From the NCBI GenBank assembly GCA_024180945.1, contig JAKSGN010000005.1:310001-374000 (forward strand): a DNA stretch of 64,000 bases, in the 5' to 3' direction. Origin of the DNA: Macrophomina tecta. Lineage: Eukaryota; Ascomycota; Dothideomycetes; Botryosphaeriales; Botryosphaeriaceae. A program made the translations under genes and the position numbers. This document shows, in pieces, positions 1 to 10,970 of this stretch; position 1 is the stretch's first letter, and each line of letters begins with the position of its first letter. The notes below the pieces were generated by a model that was given only the letters and a program-made list of their open reading frames with translations, did not search any database and was not told the origin of the DNA.

Positions 1-610
1 TCAAGTGCCAACATCGAGCCTCTCGGCTGCCAATATGGCGATTCCGGTATACCACACCAAAGATGGTCAGGACCTCCGCAGCATCACTGGCCGCTCCATC
101 ACGGATATCCTCGTCGATGCTGTGTGTACTGACTTTGTTGACTGGCCGGCATCTCTCAAGCTCTCGGGGGCCTCACACATCATCACGCTGGCTACCGGCA
201 GGCTCGGCGACGTGGTAGAGATTGTCAAGCAGGGCGAAGGCATCATCGTCATCAACGCTGCTACAATCGCGGAGCCTGATGCTGCAAGGCTGACCAAGGT
301 GGACCTCTTTGCCGCCCAGCTTCCGGCCGAGAAGCTCTCCACCCCATCCTGGAGCGACCTGTACCGGCCGCGGCTCGTCAAATCAGAAAACGGCGAGGTG
401 CAACTCGACACCAAGCTCAGCCGCGTCCTGGGGACACCGCCGGTCTTCACCGCCGGCATGACGCCCACGACAGTGCACTGGGACTTTGTCTCCGCCGTCA
501 TGAACGCCGGCTACCACATCGAGATGGCCGGTGGGGGCTACTTCTCGCCCACAACGCTCTCGGCCGCCATCACGCAACTCGCGCAATCCATCCCGCGCGG
601 GCGCGGCATA

Positions 611-640
611 CCGCACCCGTGCAAAAGTCAGGGCGCACGG
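611..640 (+). repeat. Left terminal inverted repeat of the transposon
   Basis: Thirty bases beginning CCGCACCCGTGC, immediately after the TA target. It is the exact reverse complement of 1890-1919; the match stops after 30 bases. Confidence 0.95.
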
Positions 641-698
641 ACGTGCACGAGTCAAAACAACAACGTACCCTCTTCATCCCTTGCCTCATTACACCACC

Positions 699-1785
699 AT
701 GCAGCGCATCTTTGGACGCGAAATTTCAGGCAATGCTAGGCAAAGGCATCAGCTTTCACATGATCAACGAGTTTCGGTTATTACACAATCGCAAGATGGT
801 AAATCTGGGCGTCAAATTGCCCGTGAGACTCGCTTCTCAGAACACGCAATTAGGAGCTGCATCAACCACTACAATACGACTGGCCAGATTGATCTAACAC
901 CTCGTACTGGCCGTCCCCCAAAGTCAGCCTTCGCACGGAGCGCCAGATTATTCGTTTTGTTAACCGGTTCCCAAAACTTAAGCACAGCCAGGTGATTAAG
1001 CAACTCCAGTTATCTATCCATAAAGATACGCTCAGGCGTATTCTACGCAAGAACCATATTACCAAATGGCGTGCAAAGAATCGGCCTTGGATCTCTCAAG
1101 CGAATGCCCGCATTCGGTACCAATATGCAAAGAAATACCGGTATAAGAGCTGGAGATGGTGGATGAGGGTTACGTTCGGTGATGAGTGCTCAGTTGAGCA
1201 GGGCTCTGGCCACGCACCAAGCTGGGTTTTCCGTACGCCTGGCCAGCAAAAGTGGGACCAAAGCCGGCTTAATACACGGCCACTTGGCAAGAAGGCAAGA
1301 TGTATGGTATGGGGTGGCTTTTCAGGCCAGCTAGGGGTGTCTGATTTACACGTTATGGAGCGTGATTTGGACTCTCCTAGGCAAGGCTATACTGCCAAAT
1401 CCTATATCAAAGTACTGGAGGAACAGGTGCCAAGAAACTACGACTATGGTATGTACTGGTTACAAGATGGTGCTGGTATTCATCGGGCGAACCGGGTGAA
1501 GAAATGGCTGCGTGATCACCAAATTAGGTGCATTACTCACCCCCATATTCGCCTGATCTGAACCTCCAGGAATACCTTTGGTGGCCACTAAAGATGAAGC
1601 TTCAAGAGATTGCGCCATTTATTGAGCTTGAGAAGAATCCTGAGCGCGTGGAGGCATTACTAGCTGAGTGGTTACCTAGGGCATACGCATTGGTGGAAAA
1701 ACCAAGCCTTAAAGCGCTTTGTAAAAGTATGCCACAACGGCTTGTAGATGTTATTCAAGCTGGTGGCTATCAAACTCGCTGGTAG
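699..1785 (+). pseudogene. Tc1-like DDE transposase, frameshifted
   Basis: Mariner/Tc1 transposase, the enzyme that cuts the element at its inverted repeats. It begins at ATG 699 (MQRIFGREI). An N-terminal helix-turn-helix region (about 740-930: GKSGRQIARETRFSEHAIRS) is followed by the GRPPKS hook motif. The catalytic triad is visible as GDECSVEQ, then WLQDGAG, then SPDLNLQEYLWW about 35 residues later, i.e. DD34-35E spacing. The reading frame changes twice, near 930 and near 1525, each time continuing recognisably in another frame, so this copy cannot make full-length transposase. Either it was mobilised by an enzyme supplied elsewhere or it decayed after insertion. Confidence 0.85.
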
Positions 1786-1889
1786 CCTAGCTTTATAAAG
1801 AATCAACTCTTACTGCATTTGAGCAACTCCTTGTTGAATAATACGACTCCAAAGTATTGGTGTTGGTGGCAGGATAATTAGCGCCTTGG

Positions 1890-1919
1890 CCGTGCGCCCT
1901 GACTTTTGCACGGGTGCGG
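1890..1919 (-). repeat. Right terminal inverted repeat of the transposon
   Basis: Exact reverse complement of 611-640, followed by the second TA copy. FAS coding sequence resumes directly after it. Confidence 0.95.
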
Positions 1920-4900
1920 TAACCCTCAACCTCATCTACGCCAGCCCCGAATCCATGCGCTGGCAAATCGCGCTCCTCCAAGACCTCCAACGCAAGGGCA
2001 CCACCGCCCCCATCGACGGCCTCACCATCGGCGCGGGCGTCCCCTCGCCCGACATCGCCTCGTCCTACATCACCTCGCTCAACCTCAAGCACATTGCGTT
2101 CAAGCCGGGCTCGCACGACTCGATCCGCCAGACGCTTGCCATCGCGGACGCGCACCCGCGCTTCCCGGTGCTCCTGCAGTGGACGGGCGGCCGCGGCGGC
2201 GGGCACCACTCGTACGAGGACTTCCACGCGCCGATCCTCGACACGTACGCCGAGATCCGCGCGCGCCCCAACGTCGTGCTCGTCGCGGGCAGCGGCTTCG
2301 GCGACGCGGCCGGCATCTACCCCTACCTGAGCGGCGAGTGGGCGCAGGCATATGGGCGCGCGCCCATGCCGTTCGACGGCGCGCTGCTCGGCAGCCGCAT
2401 GATGGTCGCGCGCGAGGCGCACACGGCGCCCGAGAGCCGCGAGGTGATTGTCGCCGCGCCGGGGCTGGAGAGCGAGCGCGACTGGGACCGCACGTACGAC
2501 GGGCCCGCCGGCGGCGTCGTCACCGTGCAGTCGGAGATGGGCCAGCCGATCCACAAGATCGCGACGCGCGGCGTGAAGCTGTGGGCGGAGCTGGACAAGA
2601 CGGTTTTCAGCCTCCCGCGGGCCCAGCGGCCGGCGGCGCTGGAGAAGCAGCGGCGCGCGCTGATTGCGAGGCTGAACGCGGACTACGCGAAGCCGTGGTT
2701 TGGCGTCGACGCCGAGGGGACCGGCCCCGCGGAGCTGGCGGAGATGCCGTACGCGAGGGTTGTGAAGAGGTTGCTGGAGTTGACGTACCTGCCGCATCGC
2801 GGGGCGTTCATCGATCCGTCGTACGAGGTGCTGCTGCGCGATGTGGCACAGCGCGCGCTGGATAGGCTGCATCCCGGTGCGGAGCCTCTGCAGGCGGAGG
2901 ACACGGCGGCGCTGGTGCTTCTTATTGGAGACTTCGAGGCTGTCTGTCCTGGAGCTGAGACGCAGACTCTCCATCCAGAGGATGAGCGATGGTTCGTGCG
3001 GCGTTGCAAGGCGCGTGGCATGAAGCCTGTCAACTTCATCCCCGCGCTGGACGAGGACTTCGAGTTCTTTTTCAAGAAGGACTCGCTGTGGCAGTCGGAG
3101 AACGTGGATGCTGTTGTGGGCAGGGATGCCGGCCGCGTGTGCATCTTGCAGAGTCCCGTGTCGGTACGGTATTCAACGAGGGCGGATGAGAGTGCCAAGG
3201 AGATCTTGGATGGGATTACCGGAGGGTTGGTGGAGAGAGTCAAAAATGCGTTCTACGGTGGAAACGATGTGGCCATTCCGCTAGCTGAGGTTTCGGAGGC
3301 CGCTGTCGAGATGCGGGAGGAAGAGAAAGTGCCGCCAGGTGTTCAGGTCAAGATTGTTGGGGCTGCAACGAAGATCTACGAGGCAGTCAATGGCAAGGTC
3401 CCGGAGCCAGAGACCTGGCTCGGCTTCATCGCGGAACGGACGACAGGGTGGGTGAGCAGGCTCTTTTCTGACAGCCATGTCGTGCAAGGACACGTCAGGA
3501 CGGCCAACCCTTTCCGCCGCATCCTGCAACTGCGGCCCGGCGAGAAATTCGCGCTGGACCAGGAGAAGAACACCATCACCATCACTGCAGCCGCCGACGA
3601 TCATCTGCTCTGCAGTATTTCCATGAAGGACTCACACGTACGCGCTACTCTGTGGGCGCCCTCTGCAGACGACCAACGGCCTGATGTCGATTTTACGCTC
3701 GACTTTGCCTATCTTCCCGCCAAGCACTGCAGTTTCTTCTCCGATGCTGAAGCTCACATGGACAACGTCAAGGCTTTCTACAGTAGGCTCTGGCTTCCCA
3801 GCACTGACATTCAAGGAAAGAATGTGCGGTCCACCTTCACCGGCCCGGCGCGTGTCGTTAGTGAGGAGCTGGTCCGTGACCTGGCTTACTGTCTGCACTC
3901 TACCCTGCCGGACTTGGAACTCAACATCCCGGAGTCAGGTGTTGTCCCTCTGGATCTCTGTATTGTCTTGGCTTGGGAGCCACTTGTTGCTCCTTTGCTG
4001 CTGCCCGAGATTCGTGGCGATATCCTTCGCTTGGTGCACCGGTCCAACAAGTTTGAGTACCTTTCTTCAGCCAAGCTCAAGGTGGGCGACAGTATTACAA
4101 CTTCATCGACCGTCCAGTCCATCACTATCGAAGACCCAGGCAAGTCCGTCGTCGTCCGGGCTGTCATCGAACGAGACGGTGTTCCGCTTGTTGCCATCAC
4201 CTCCGAGTTCCTGTTCAAGGGCGCATTTTCCGACTACGACACCACTTTCAAACACATCAGCCACCCACCCTTTGAACTCCGTCTGGGCACTCCCATCGAA
4301 GAAGCCGTTTTCAAAGCCCAATCCTGGCTCAAGCTCAATGATCCGACTACCAACCTCGCCAACCGCGCCCTCACGCTCAATCTCTCCACCTCCCTCTCCT
4401 GGCAGGACAGAACGACCTACAGCGCCCTCACCACCACCGGCACGCTCACCACCCCCTCCGGTACGCCCCTCGGCACCATCGCCTACACTGCAACCGCCTG
4501 CCATGGCGACCCGGTCCTCGACTACCTCCACCGCAAAGCCACGCCCGTCGGCGTGCCCGTCCCTCTCAAACAGCCCGGTTGGACGGACGCGGCGTCGAAA
4601 GAAATCCGCATGCCCAAGACCAACGCGCGCTACGCCCGCGTGTCGCGCGACAACAACCCCATCCACGTGTCGCCGCTCTTCGCGGCGTACGCGGCGCTCC
4701 CGGGCACCATCACGCACGGCATGCACACCAGCGCCGTCGCGCGCGCGGTCCTGCAGCACCTCGCCGCCGAGTCGGACACGGCGCGCTTCCACAGCTGGAG
4801 TGCGTCGTTTGTGGGGATGGTCGTGCCGGGCGACCGCCTGCACGTGGCGTTTGAGCACGTGGCCATGGCGAGCGGACGGATGGTGATCAAGGTGCGCGTG

Positions 4901-6420
4901 CGCAATGCGGAGACGGATGAGGCGGTGCTGGAGGGCGAGGCGGTGGTCGAGCAAGTGGCGACGGCGTATGTGTTTACGGGCCAGGGGAGTCAGGGCGTGG
5001 GGATGGGGATGGCCTTGTACGAGAAGAGCGCGGTGGCGAGGCGGGTGTGGGACGATGTGGATGCGTCTTTGCGGGAGCTGTATGGTGAGTATCTTTCCGT
5101 TTCTTCTTTTAATCCTTCCATTTCCTTGCTACGTTTTCCCTTCATTCGAATTGCTTTCCTTGGGGCAGCTGGACTGATTTAGCGACGACAAGGCTTCTCC
5201 ATCCTCGACATCGTCCGCACCAACCCCACCACACTGACCGTCCAATTTGGCGGCCCCCGCGGCCGCCGCATCCGCGCCAACTACCTTGCCCTCACCATCG
5301 AACGTATCCTCCCCGACAACGCCGGCAGCGTCGTCGAGCCCCTCCTCAAGGACCTCACCCCCGATTCTCCCTCCTACACCTTCCACGAACCTCGCGGCCT
5401 GCTGTTCTCGACGCAGTTTGCGCAGCCCGCCATTCTCCTCCAAGAACTCGCAACTTTCGAGGACATGCGGGCGAATGGCTTGGTGCAGGAGGGCGCGCTG
5501 TTCGCGGGGCACTCACTGGGCGAGTACGGGGCGTTGGCAGCGATGGCGCGGTTCTTGGACGCGCGGACGCTGATTAAGGTGGTCTTCTATCGCGGACTGA
5601 CGATGCAAGTGGCGATGGAGAGGGATGCGTTCGGCAGGACGGAGTACGGCATGGCGGCGGCAAACCCAGGAAGGGTAGGGAAATGTGAGTGCCCCTTTTC
5701 TTGTGCAACCCAATATCCAGACTCCTCGAAAAAAAAAAAAAAAAAAAAAAGGGATGAAATGGAACAATGCTGAGTCGAGCTTCTCCCCGGCACAGGGTTC
5801 AACGAAACGATGCTGAAGGAAGTCGTTGGCCTGGTTGCCGAGACGTCGGGCTCGCTGCTCGAGATCGTCAACCTCAACGTCGAGGGCGAGCAGTACGTCT
5901 GCGCGGGCAAGGTACGTGAACAGCCACCGTCCTCTTTCCGCCGTTTCTCCTCTTCGCGCGTGTGTGTCTGGACTAACGCGCCCCTCCTCAGCTCGAGAAC
6001 CTGCACGCCCTCACCACCCTCCTCACCCACCTCGCCCGCACCCCTACCGCCCGCACGCTGTTCGCTCCCGACAACCGCGCCTCGCTCCACACCCTCGTCG
6101 CCCAACACGTCGCCGCCGCCTCCGCGCTGCCCCGCCCCATCGACCTCGAGCGCGGCGCCGCCACGATCCCGCTTAAGGGCATCGACGTGCCCTTCCACTC
6201 GTCCCACCTGCTCTTCGGCGTGACGCTGTACCGCAATTTCCTAGCCAAGAGCATTGAGAGCGAGAACGTGGACGTCGACGCGCTGGTGGGCAAGTATGTG
6301 CCGAACGTCGTGGCGAAGCCGTTTGAACTAGGATCGGAGTATGTCGGAGGCGTTGCGGCGTGGACGGGGAGTGAGGTTTTGAGGCGAGTGTTGGATGGTG
6401 GAGTTGTGGGTGCGGCGTGA

Positions 6421-7091
6421 TTTGATGATATGACGTAGGGGGGCGTCTCAAAGAGTTTTTTCAGTCACTTTTTTGAATGGGCATCTTTGCGTTAGAATTT
6501 TTTTGGGTCAAGAGTTCCTTTTCATTTTTTTTTTTCGTATTTTTTTTCTTTTTAATTCTTCTTGCTGACGGGCGAATACTAATGGAGTGTTGTGATCCCG
6601 TGTTATCGGATGCTTTGCGCCCAATGTAGGAAGATGAATAAGACCTTTACATCAGTGATGTGCACAATACTTAGCATGTGCTGATGTAGCCTTGGAGACA
6701 CGTGTGATAGGTTGGACGAGCGGGGTAGTCGAGCTGACAGCCCACCGGAGTGGCTGTTCGTGGCCGGAGGCTGCCAATTACTACCACTGGCATCCCAATG
6801 CGGCGGGCAGCTCCCGCGAAGTCGCGAGGCTGCTTGTGAGCCGCTGCTGCCTGATACTCTTCCTATTCTATAAGAGACCGTTCGCTGTCTCATGGCTTTC
6901 CTTCACGCCTATTCGTTCTACTTTATCGTTCAGTTGTTCAGTCCACACTGTCACTCTCCTTGCTGCTCTGGTTCGGTGCAGCTCTTTCCCGTATATGAGC
7001 AGGTGTCACTTATGCGAGACACTATTTGGAAGAAGCCCTAGCATTTGCACCTGGCCTCAGCCTTATTAGACCCGACAGTCAGCGTTCGATT
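6421..7091. other. Intergenic, FAS 3' flank and upstream of the CR-type gene
   Basis: T-rich 3' flank (runs of T at 6500-6560), then a stretch with a TATA-like tataagagac at 6869-6878 and pyrimidine-rich sequence before the next gene. The frame of the next gene is open upstream to about 7003 without an ATG, so a further 5' exon cannot be excluded. No other gene is supported. Confidence 0.5.
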
Positions 7092-10000
7092 ATGGATCAT
7101 TTTCTTGAACGCATCACGCCAAAGCTTCAAGAACTTCGGCATTTTAGTGCCCGAGATGTGTGTATTCGCACTATTATCTTCGGAAAGCGCCTGACACCAC
7201 GTTTAGCTATCAAAGGATGGGCAAGCGGAGAAGGCCATTTTGGAAGTCCTCACATGGGCAGGCCCGGATGTTGAGAACTTCGGCGAAGACTTTCAAGAGT
7301 TCTACGGTACTTGACGAATAACCCCGATAGTTGACAGTATTGACTGTTTCCTAGATGGCCTTCTGCTCTACAGAAACCTCACTCTTGCTTCGACCGATCG
7401 TAGATCAGTCCAGGAATTCGTCGTTGTTTTCTTCGAGATCCACGGATCAGATCCTCGGAGTTTCCCAGCGGCCGTGAAATCCGGCCTTGGTCTATTCAGC
7501 ATGTGTTACAATGCACATCCACGAGGAACCAATCCTCCATATGGGCTTTGGGACACGCTGAATGCAGCTGACTTGTTGGGTCTGCCAGAGGCCCGCATGC
7601 TTCGCCTGTACTTAAAAAGCCACCAGGAAATATTTGGGTCAAGTATACTGGGAAATGCTTGTAAGTGATTTTGACGTGTCGAAGTTACGTACGCTTATGG
7701 CAACAATTTACAGTACGCAATATAGAGGACCTCGATGAGTCCGGCCCTCTGCATCTCCCGTTTTCCGATGGATTCAATCACTGTGCACGACAAGCTGTGA
7801 CCTCCTTCACTGAAGATCCCAGCAGATTTTGGGTGACTTGTGAAAGCCCCAGAGAGCGAAGTCAACCCAAAGAACGATCAACTGTCACCATGAAAAGGGG
7901 GAACAAAGAGCGCTTGGCAGCAAATCCGGGAGGTATCGAAAACATGCAAATACTCGTCGGTCCCTCCGGTTGCGGGAAAACAAGCAGCATCCACTCATTA
8001 CTCAAGAAAAATTGGGGGTTCTATCTTCTTCCTGGAAATATGCCAGAGGCATCGGTGGAGCCTACAAGATTCGACGAAGACGAGCTGCGAGACAGGTTGG
8101 AATACAGGCCCCGGCGAGGCGGCGGATCACGCGACACTCAAACATGGCTGGACGACGTCAAGTCGATGTACGAGCACTTTCCTTTCCCTCAATATGGTGC
8201 ACATCTACGGGCGTGCACGCTCTTGAGCGCACGGATATGGATCCTGTGCCAATTCCGGCTGAAAGTTGGCCCACATTGCACTCCAAGCGATTGGCTCAAG
8301 CTGCAAACTAGCTGCACGAATCCGCGCAAGGACATCTTCAACCACCTCTACCGAGTTGCCAGGTTTTTTGATTTGCGGATTCCAGACTACGACGGCTTTC
8401 GCGACTCACAAGTCCTCTACTGCTTTGACGAAGCTCAATGCGACCTGCCAGCAGTTTCTCCTGGCAGAAGTGAATGGCCCCATGTACAGTCAATCTATCG
8501 CAACGACTTTCCACCTCTGACACTTATGACGCTCACGGCATTTGGACTAGTCAAGGACCATGCATGGGCGAAGGGACTGGGAATTTCCCTCTCCGGCACA
8601 GCTTTACAACTTGGCCAAATGCACAAGATGATCCAAGGTGTGCGCGAGGAAGTCGAGGCACGGGCAATTAAACTGGGAGATCTCCAGCCCAAAGTCAACG
8701 ATGCCTTCCAACTCATAGAGACCGATAAGGAATTTAGAGACCTACTACGTGAAAGAGGGCATGCATACGACGGGTGGACCAACATGATCGTTCAGCACTC
8801 GATTCCACTGCGTGGCAGAGTTGTGTGGTCTGTGTGTTATCTTGACGAGATTGAGAGGCTCGTCGGAAGACGTGGTCGCGAGATGCGAAAGGCGGATATC
8901 CAAAAAGCCTGTGCAAAGATCTGTCGGAGTGCTAAGAATGGTCTCAAGGAGCGATTGAGAGACATGGAATTAAGGCCATTCATCCGGGCGACGAAAGAAA
9001 AACCAAGCCTGCTACGGGGTCCTCTCAACGAGTACACAGTCGATCCTCACGGAGGAGACAGCCAAACAGCCTTGGAGAATTTTCAAAGTGAGCAAAAGCG
9101 GCATGAAGAGCTAATGGACGAGTTGTGCTGGCTGGCCATCCGCAGTGATCTTTTTGGAGAAGCCTCAATATTCGCATCTTCAGAAAGCGCACAATTGGTG
9201 GCACTTGGTTTTGCCTTAGTGGAAAATCAGGAATCTACAGAGTTGAAAGTCAAACTAAAAGAGAGACTGGCCGTCGATGCTGCGATCGAGTACTTCCAGA
9301 CGCGAAAGCTCAGCAACGGACAGAGTATGTACGACCGAGCACTCGTCAACTTCCTCTACCTAGAGCAGAACAATACCAGTGCTCTTGGCAAGACAGCGGA
9401 GCTGTTCTTTGCGTGGGTGAGTCGCAGAGAGTGTATATATTGTCGCAAAGTCGTTGCTAACGTAGAACAGCACCTGAAAAAAGTCCTCAGGCAGCCACAA
9501 ATCCATAAGGATATGGCCCTCCAGACATTCACGGAAACGTACCGTGCCGAGGTGCTCCGCCTGCTGGTGGGTGCTTCTCATAGTGTCAAATACCTCCAAT
9601 CAGGGGGTACAGTTCCCGACGTCCAACATCAATTCGGGAGCCATGCGGGGTGCAACGACTTGACTGAATACTGTCTTGTGGAAGGGAAGAGGACCGCGTA
9701 CCAAGAGGGAACAGAGGTCGACCGGGATCCGGCTATGTGGAACTGGTTGGAAAAGATCCGGAATGGCTTAGAGGGAGATCGCTTGGACGCCACTTTCTGG
9801 TTCCCAAGCAACAACACTGGCCCTGACGTTGTCTTTGCTCTGAAGAAGAAAGACTCCCAACCTCATCCATCTCATTCACGGAATCCCTCCAGCAGAAAGC
9901 GCAAGAGAGACTCAGGAAGTGCGCCACGGTTGGACTACTCTCTGGTGCTCTGCGCGGTACAGGTATTTTTGCCCAGTTGTACACATAGCGTGGAGAGCAG

Positions 10001-10517
10001 CTAATGTGTCTACGTCCAGATCAAAAGAAAGGAAGTCGTACAGGAGCATGATAAAGCCATTGAGACCACAAATCCTAATTACTGGTTCTCGAAAAACAAA
10101 ATTGAAGACGGTCTAGGGATCACTAGGGAGCTCCGCGAGTGGCAGGAGGATGGTTACCCGTTTGTGCGCATTCTTGTCAGTGCTCTTACGGATCCAAAAG
10201 AATTCAAGGAGCCCAAGAACAAAGCTCCGACGGCTGCAGAAAAGTATTTTAGCGACAAGGCCGCCAAAGGCCAGCAGGGCTCGTCAAAAAGGGGCCAGAA
10301 GCGGCCCAAAGACAGATTGACGGAACAAGGACGGGAAGAGAGTCTGCAAGACGTTGAGATTCCTTCTGATCAACAGTACTACACAAGCGTTGGTGCTACC
10401 GATGACGATCTGCTTTTTGGGGATGCTTTCCGGATGCTACGGCAAGCTCAACGGATTGAAACACCTCTGGAGCAGTCAGGGTCAGGCCTAGCGAAATCCT
10501 TACCCATCCGGATGTAG
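7092..10517 (+). CDS. CR-type (Crinkler-RHS-like) protein: P-loop NTPase plus restriction-endonuclease-like domain
   Basis: Spliced model of about 1054 aa: 7092-7157, 7207-7306, 7355-7660, 7714-9416, 9471-9962, 10020-10517. All five introns (48-57 bp, GT-AG) keep phase; the fourth (9417-9470) could instead be read through, since it is 54 bp and open. The N-terminal part is unrecognised. The middle has Walker A GPSGCGKTSS (about 7957), the following GFYLLPGN, and a Walker B-like LYCFDEAQ (about 8415). The C-terminal part has GPDVVFAL, then AVQ-IKRKE across the last intron, a PD-(D/E)XK-like D...QxK arrangement. A Lys/Pro-rich tail follows. This order is that described for Crinkler-RHS-type effectors and related conflict proteins in fungi and oomycetes. 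No signal peptide is seen. The ATG at 7092 is the first in-frame Met; the true start is uncertain. Confidence 0.72.
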
Positions 10518-10767
10518 ATGCCACAAATAATTTCATATTTCCTGTAGTGAATTTGGTGTAAAGCGTGTGCGTTGTTTATTTTGAGTCATTCTGGTCAATC
10601 TAAATACATTGTTCCGCCGAATGGGCCGAATTACTACCATTGTTGGTCCAGTTCAGTAAACGTAATTGACGTCTTTATATCCTGGGCTTAAGAGAGTTGC
10701 AATTGTATGTAGGGACGTCAATGTCTGGATATCCAGCCCCGGGCAACGACAATTCATAGGATATGGG

Positions 10768-10970
10768 TTAATTTCTATCCACAGTATCCATCAGGCGCTC
10801 ATAGATGCGTAACGCTGACTTTTGTGTTACCTCAACCGATACGACAACAAAATGACAATAGTGTTGCTCAAGGATCCAACCAATCAGAACTCCCGCACGC
10901 CGCAAATACCCAGCGACGTCATCAATCCCGCCTTTCTGAATCCGTCCTGCTAATTGAACTTATCCGCGCC
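10768..10970 (-). pseudogene. Unrecognised coding-like 3' exon or gene remnant
   Basis: On the minus strand a frame of about 60 codons without ATG reads like protein (GGIDDVAGYLRRAGVLIG, then WILEQHYCHFVVVSVEV) and ends at TAA 10768-10770. A plausible acceptor (TTCAATTAG) precedes it, and a possible donor (GCG|GTAAGG) lies near 11006, so it may be the last exon of a gene reaching towards 11.5 kb. I could not connect it to a convincing upstream exon and do not recognise the family. A 35-bp stretch inside it recurs, with changes, at about 43333-43370. Confidence 0.35.

Larger units (their letters stand above)
611..1919 (+). mobile_element. Tc1/mariner-type DNA transposon inserted in FAS beta
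   Basis: A 1309-bp element bounded by perfect 30-bp terminal inverted repeats and flanked on both sides by the dinucleotide TA (609-610 and 1920-1921), the target duplication of the Tc1/mariner superfamily. It lies inside an Ile codon of the FAS beta enoyl-reductase exon. Removing the element and one TA brings the flanking FAS frames back in register. Its only gene is a frameshifted transposase on the same strand. Confidence 0.95.
2..6420 (+). pseudogene. Fatty acid synthase beta subunit (3' part), interrupted by a transposon
   Basis: Type I fungal fatty acid synthase beta chain, which makes acyl chains in the cytosolic alpha6-beta6 complex. The 5' end is outside the window. Coding blocks: 2-610, then after the inserted element 1922-5084, 5193-5684, 5796-5911 and 5992-6420, stop TGA. 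The three introns (108, 111 and 80 bp; the second holds a long A run) keep phase. Visible domains: end of the acetyltransferase, then the enoyl reductase (from about 430), the MaoC-like dehydratase with its DNNPIH motif near 4650, and the malonyl/palmitoyl transferase with AGHSLGEYGALAA near 5500. The insertion puts a stop at 737-739. No other stop or frameshift is seen, so the break looks recent. An organism needs a working FAS, so this is probably a paralogue, possibly a secondary-metabolism one; that is inference. Confidence 0.9.

Noticed and set aside
1793..2974. A 393-codon minus-strand frame opposite the FAS beta exon
   Set aside because: Arg/Ala/His-rich shadow of GC-rich coding sequence, and it runs across the transposon boundary.
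1..6420. A secondary-metabolite cluster around the FAS beta gene
   Set aside because: None of the genes to the right is a typical cluster member (no P450, PKS, methyltransferase or Zn2Cys6 regulator); only sequence to the left could support it.
7665..7713. Start of the long CR-type frame at 7665
   Set aside because: The bases 7661-7713 are an intron (GTAAGT...ACAG); the preceding exon joins in phase, so the frame start there is artificial.
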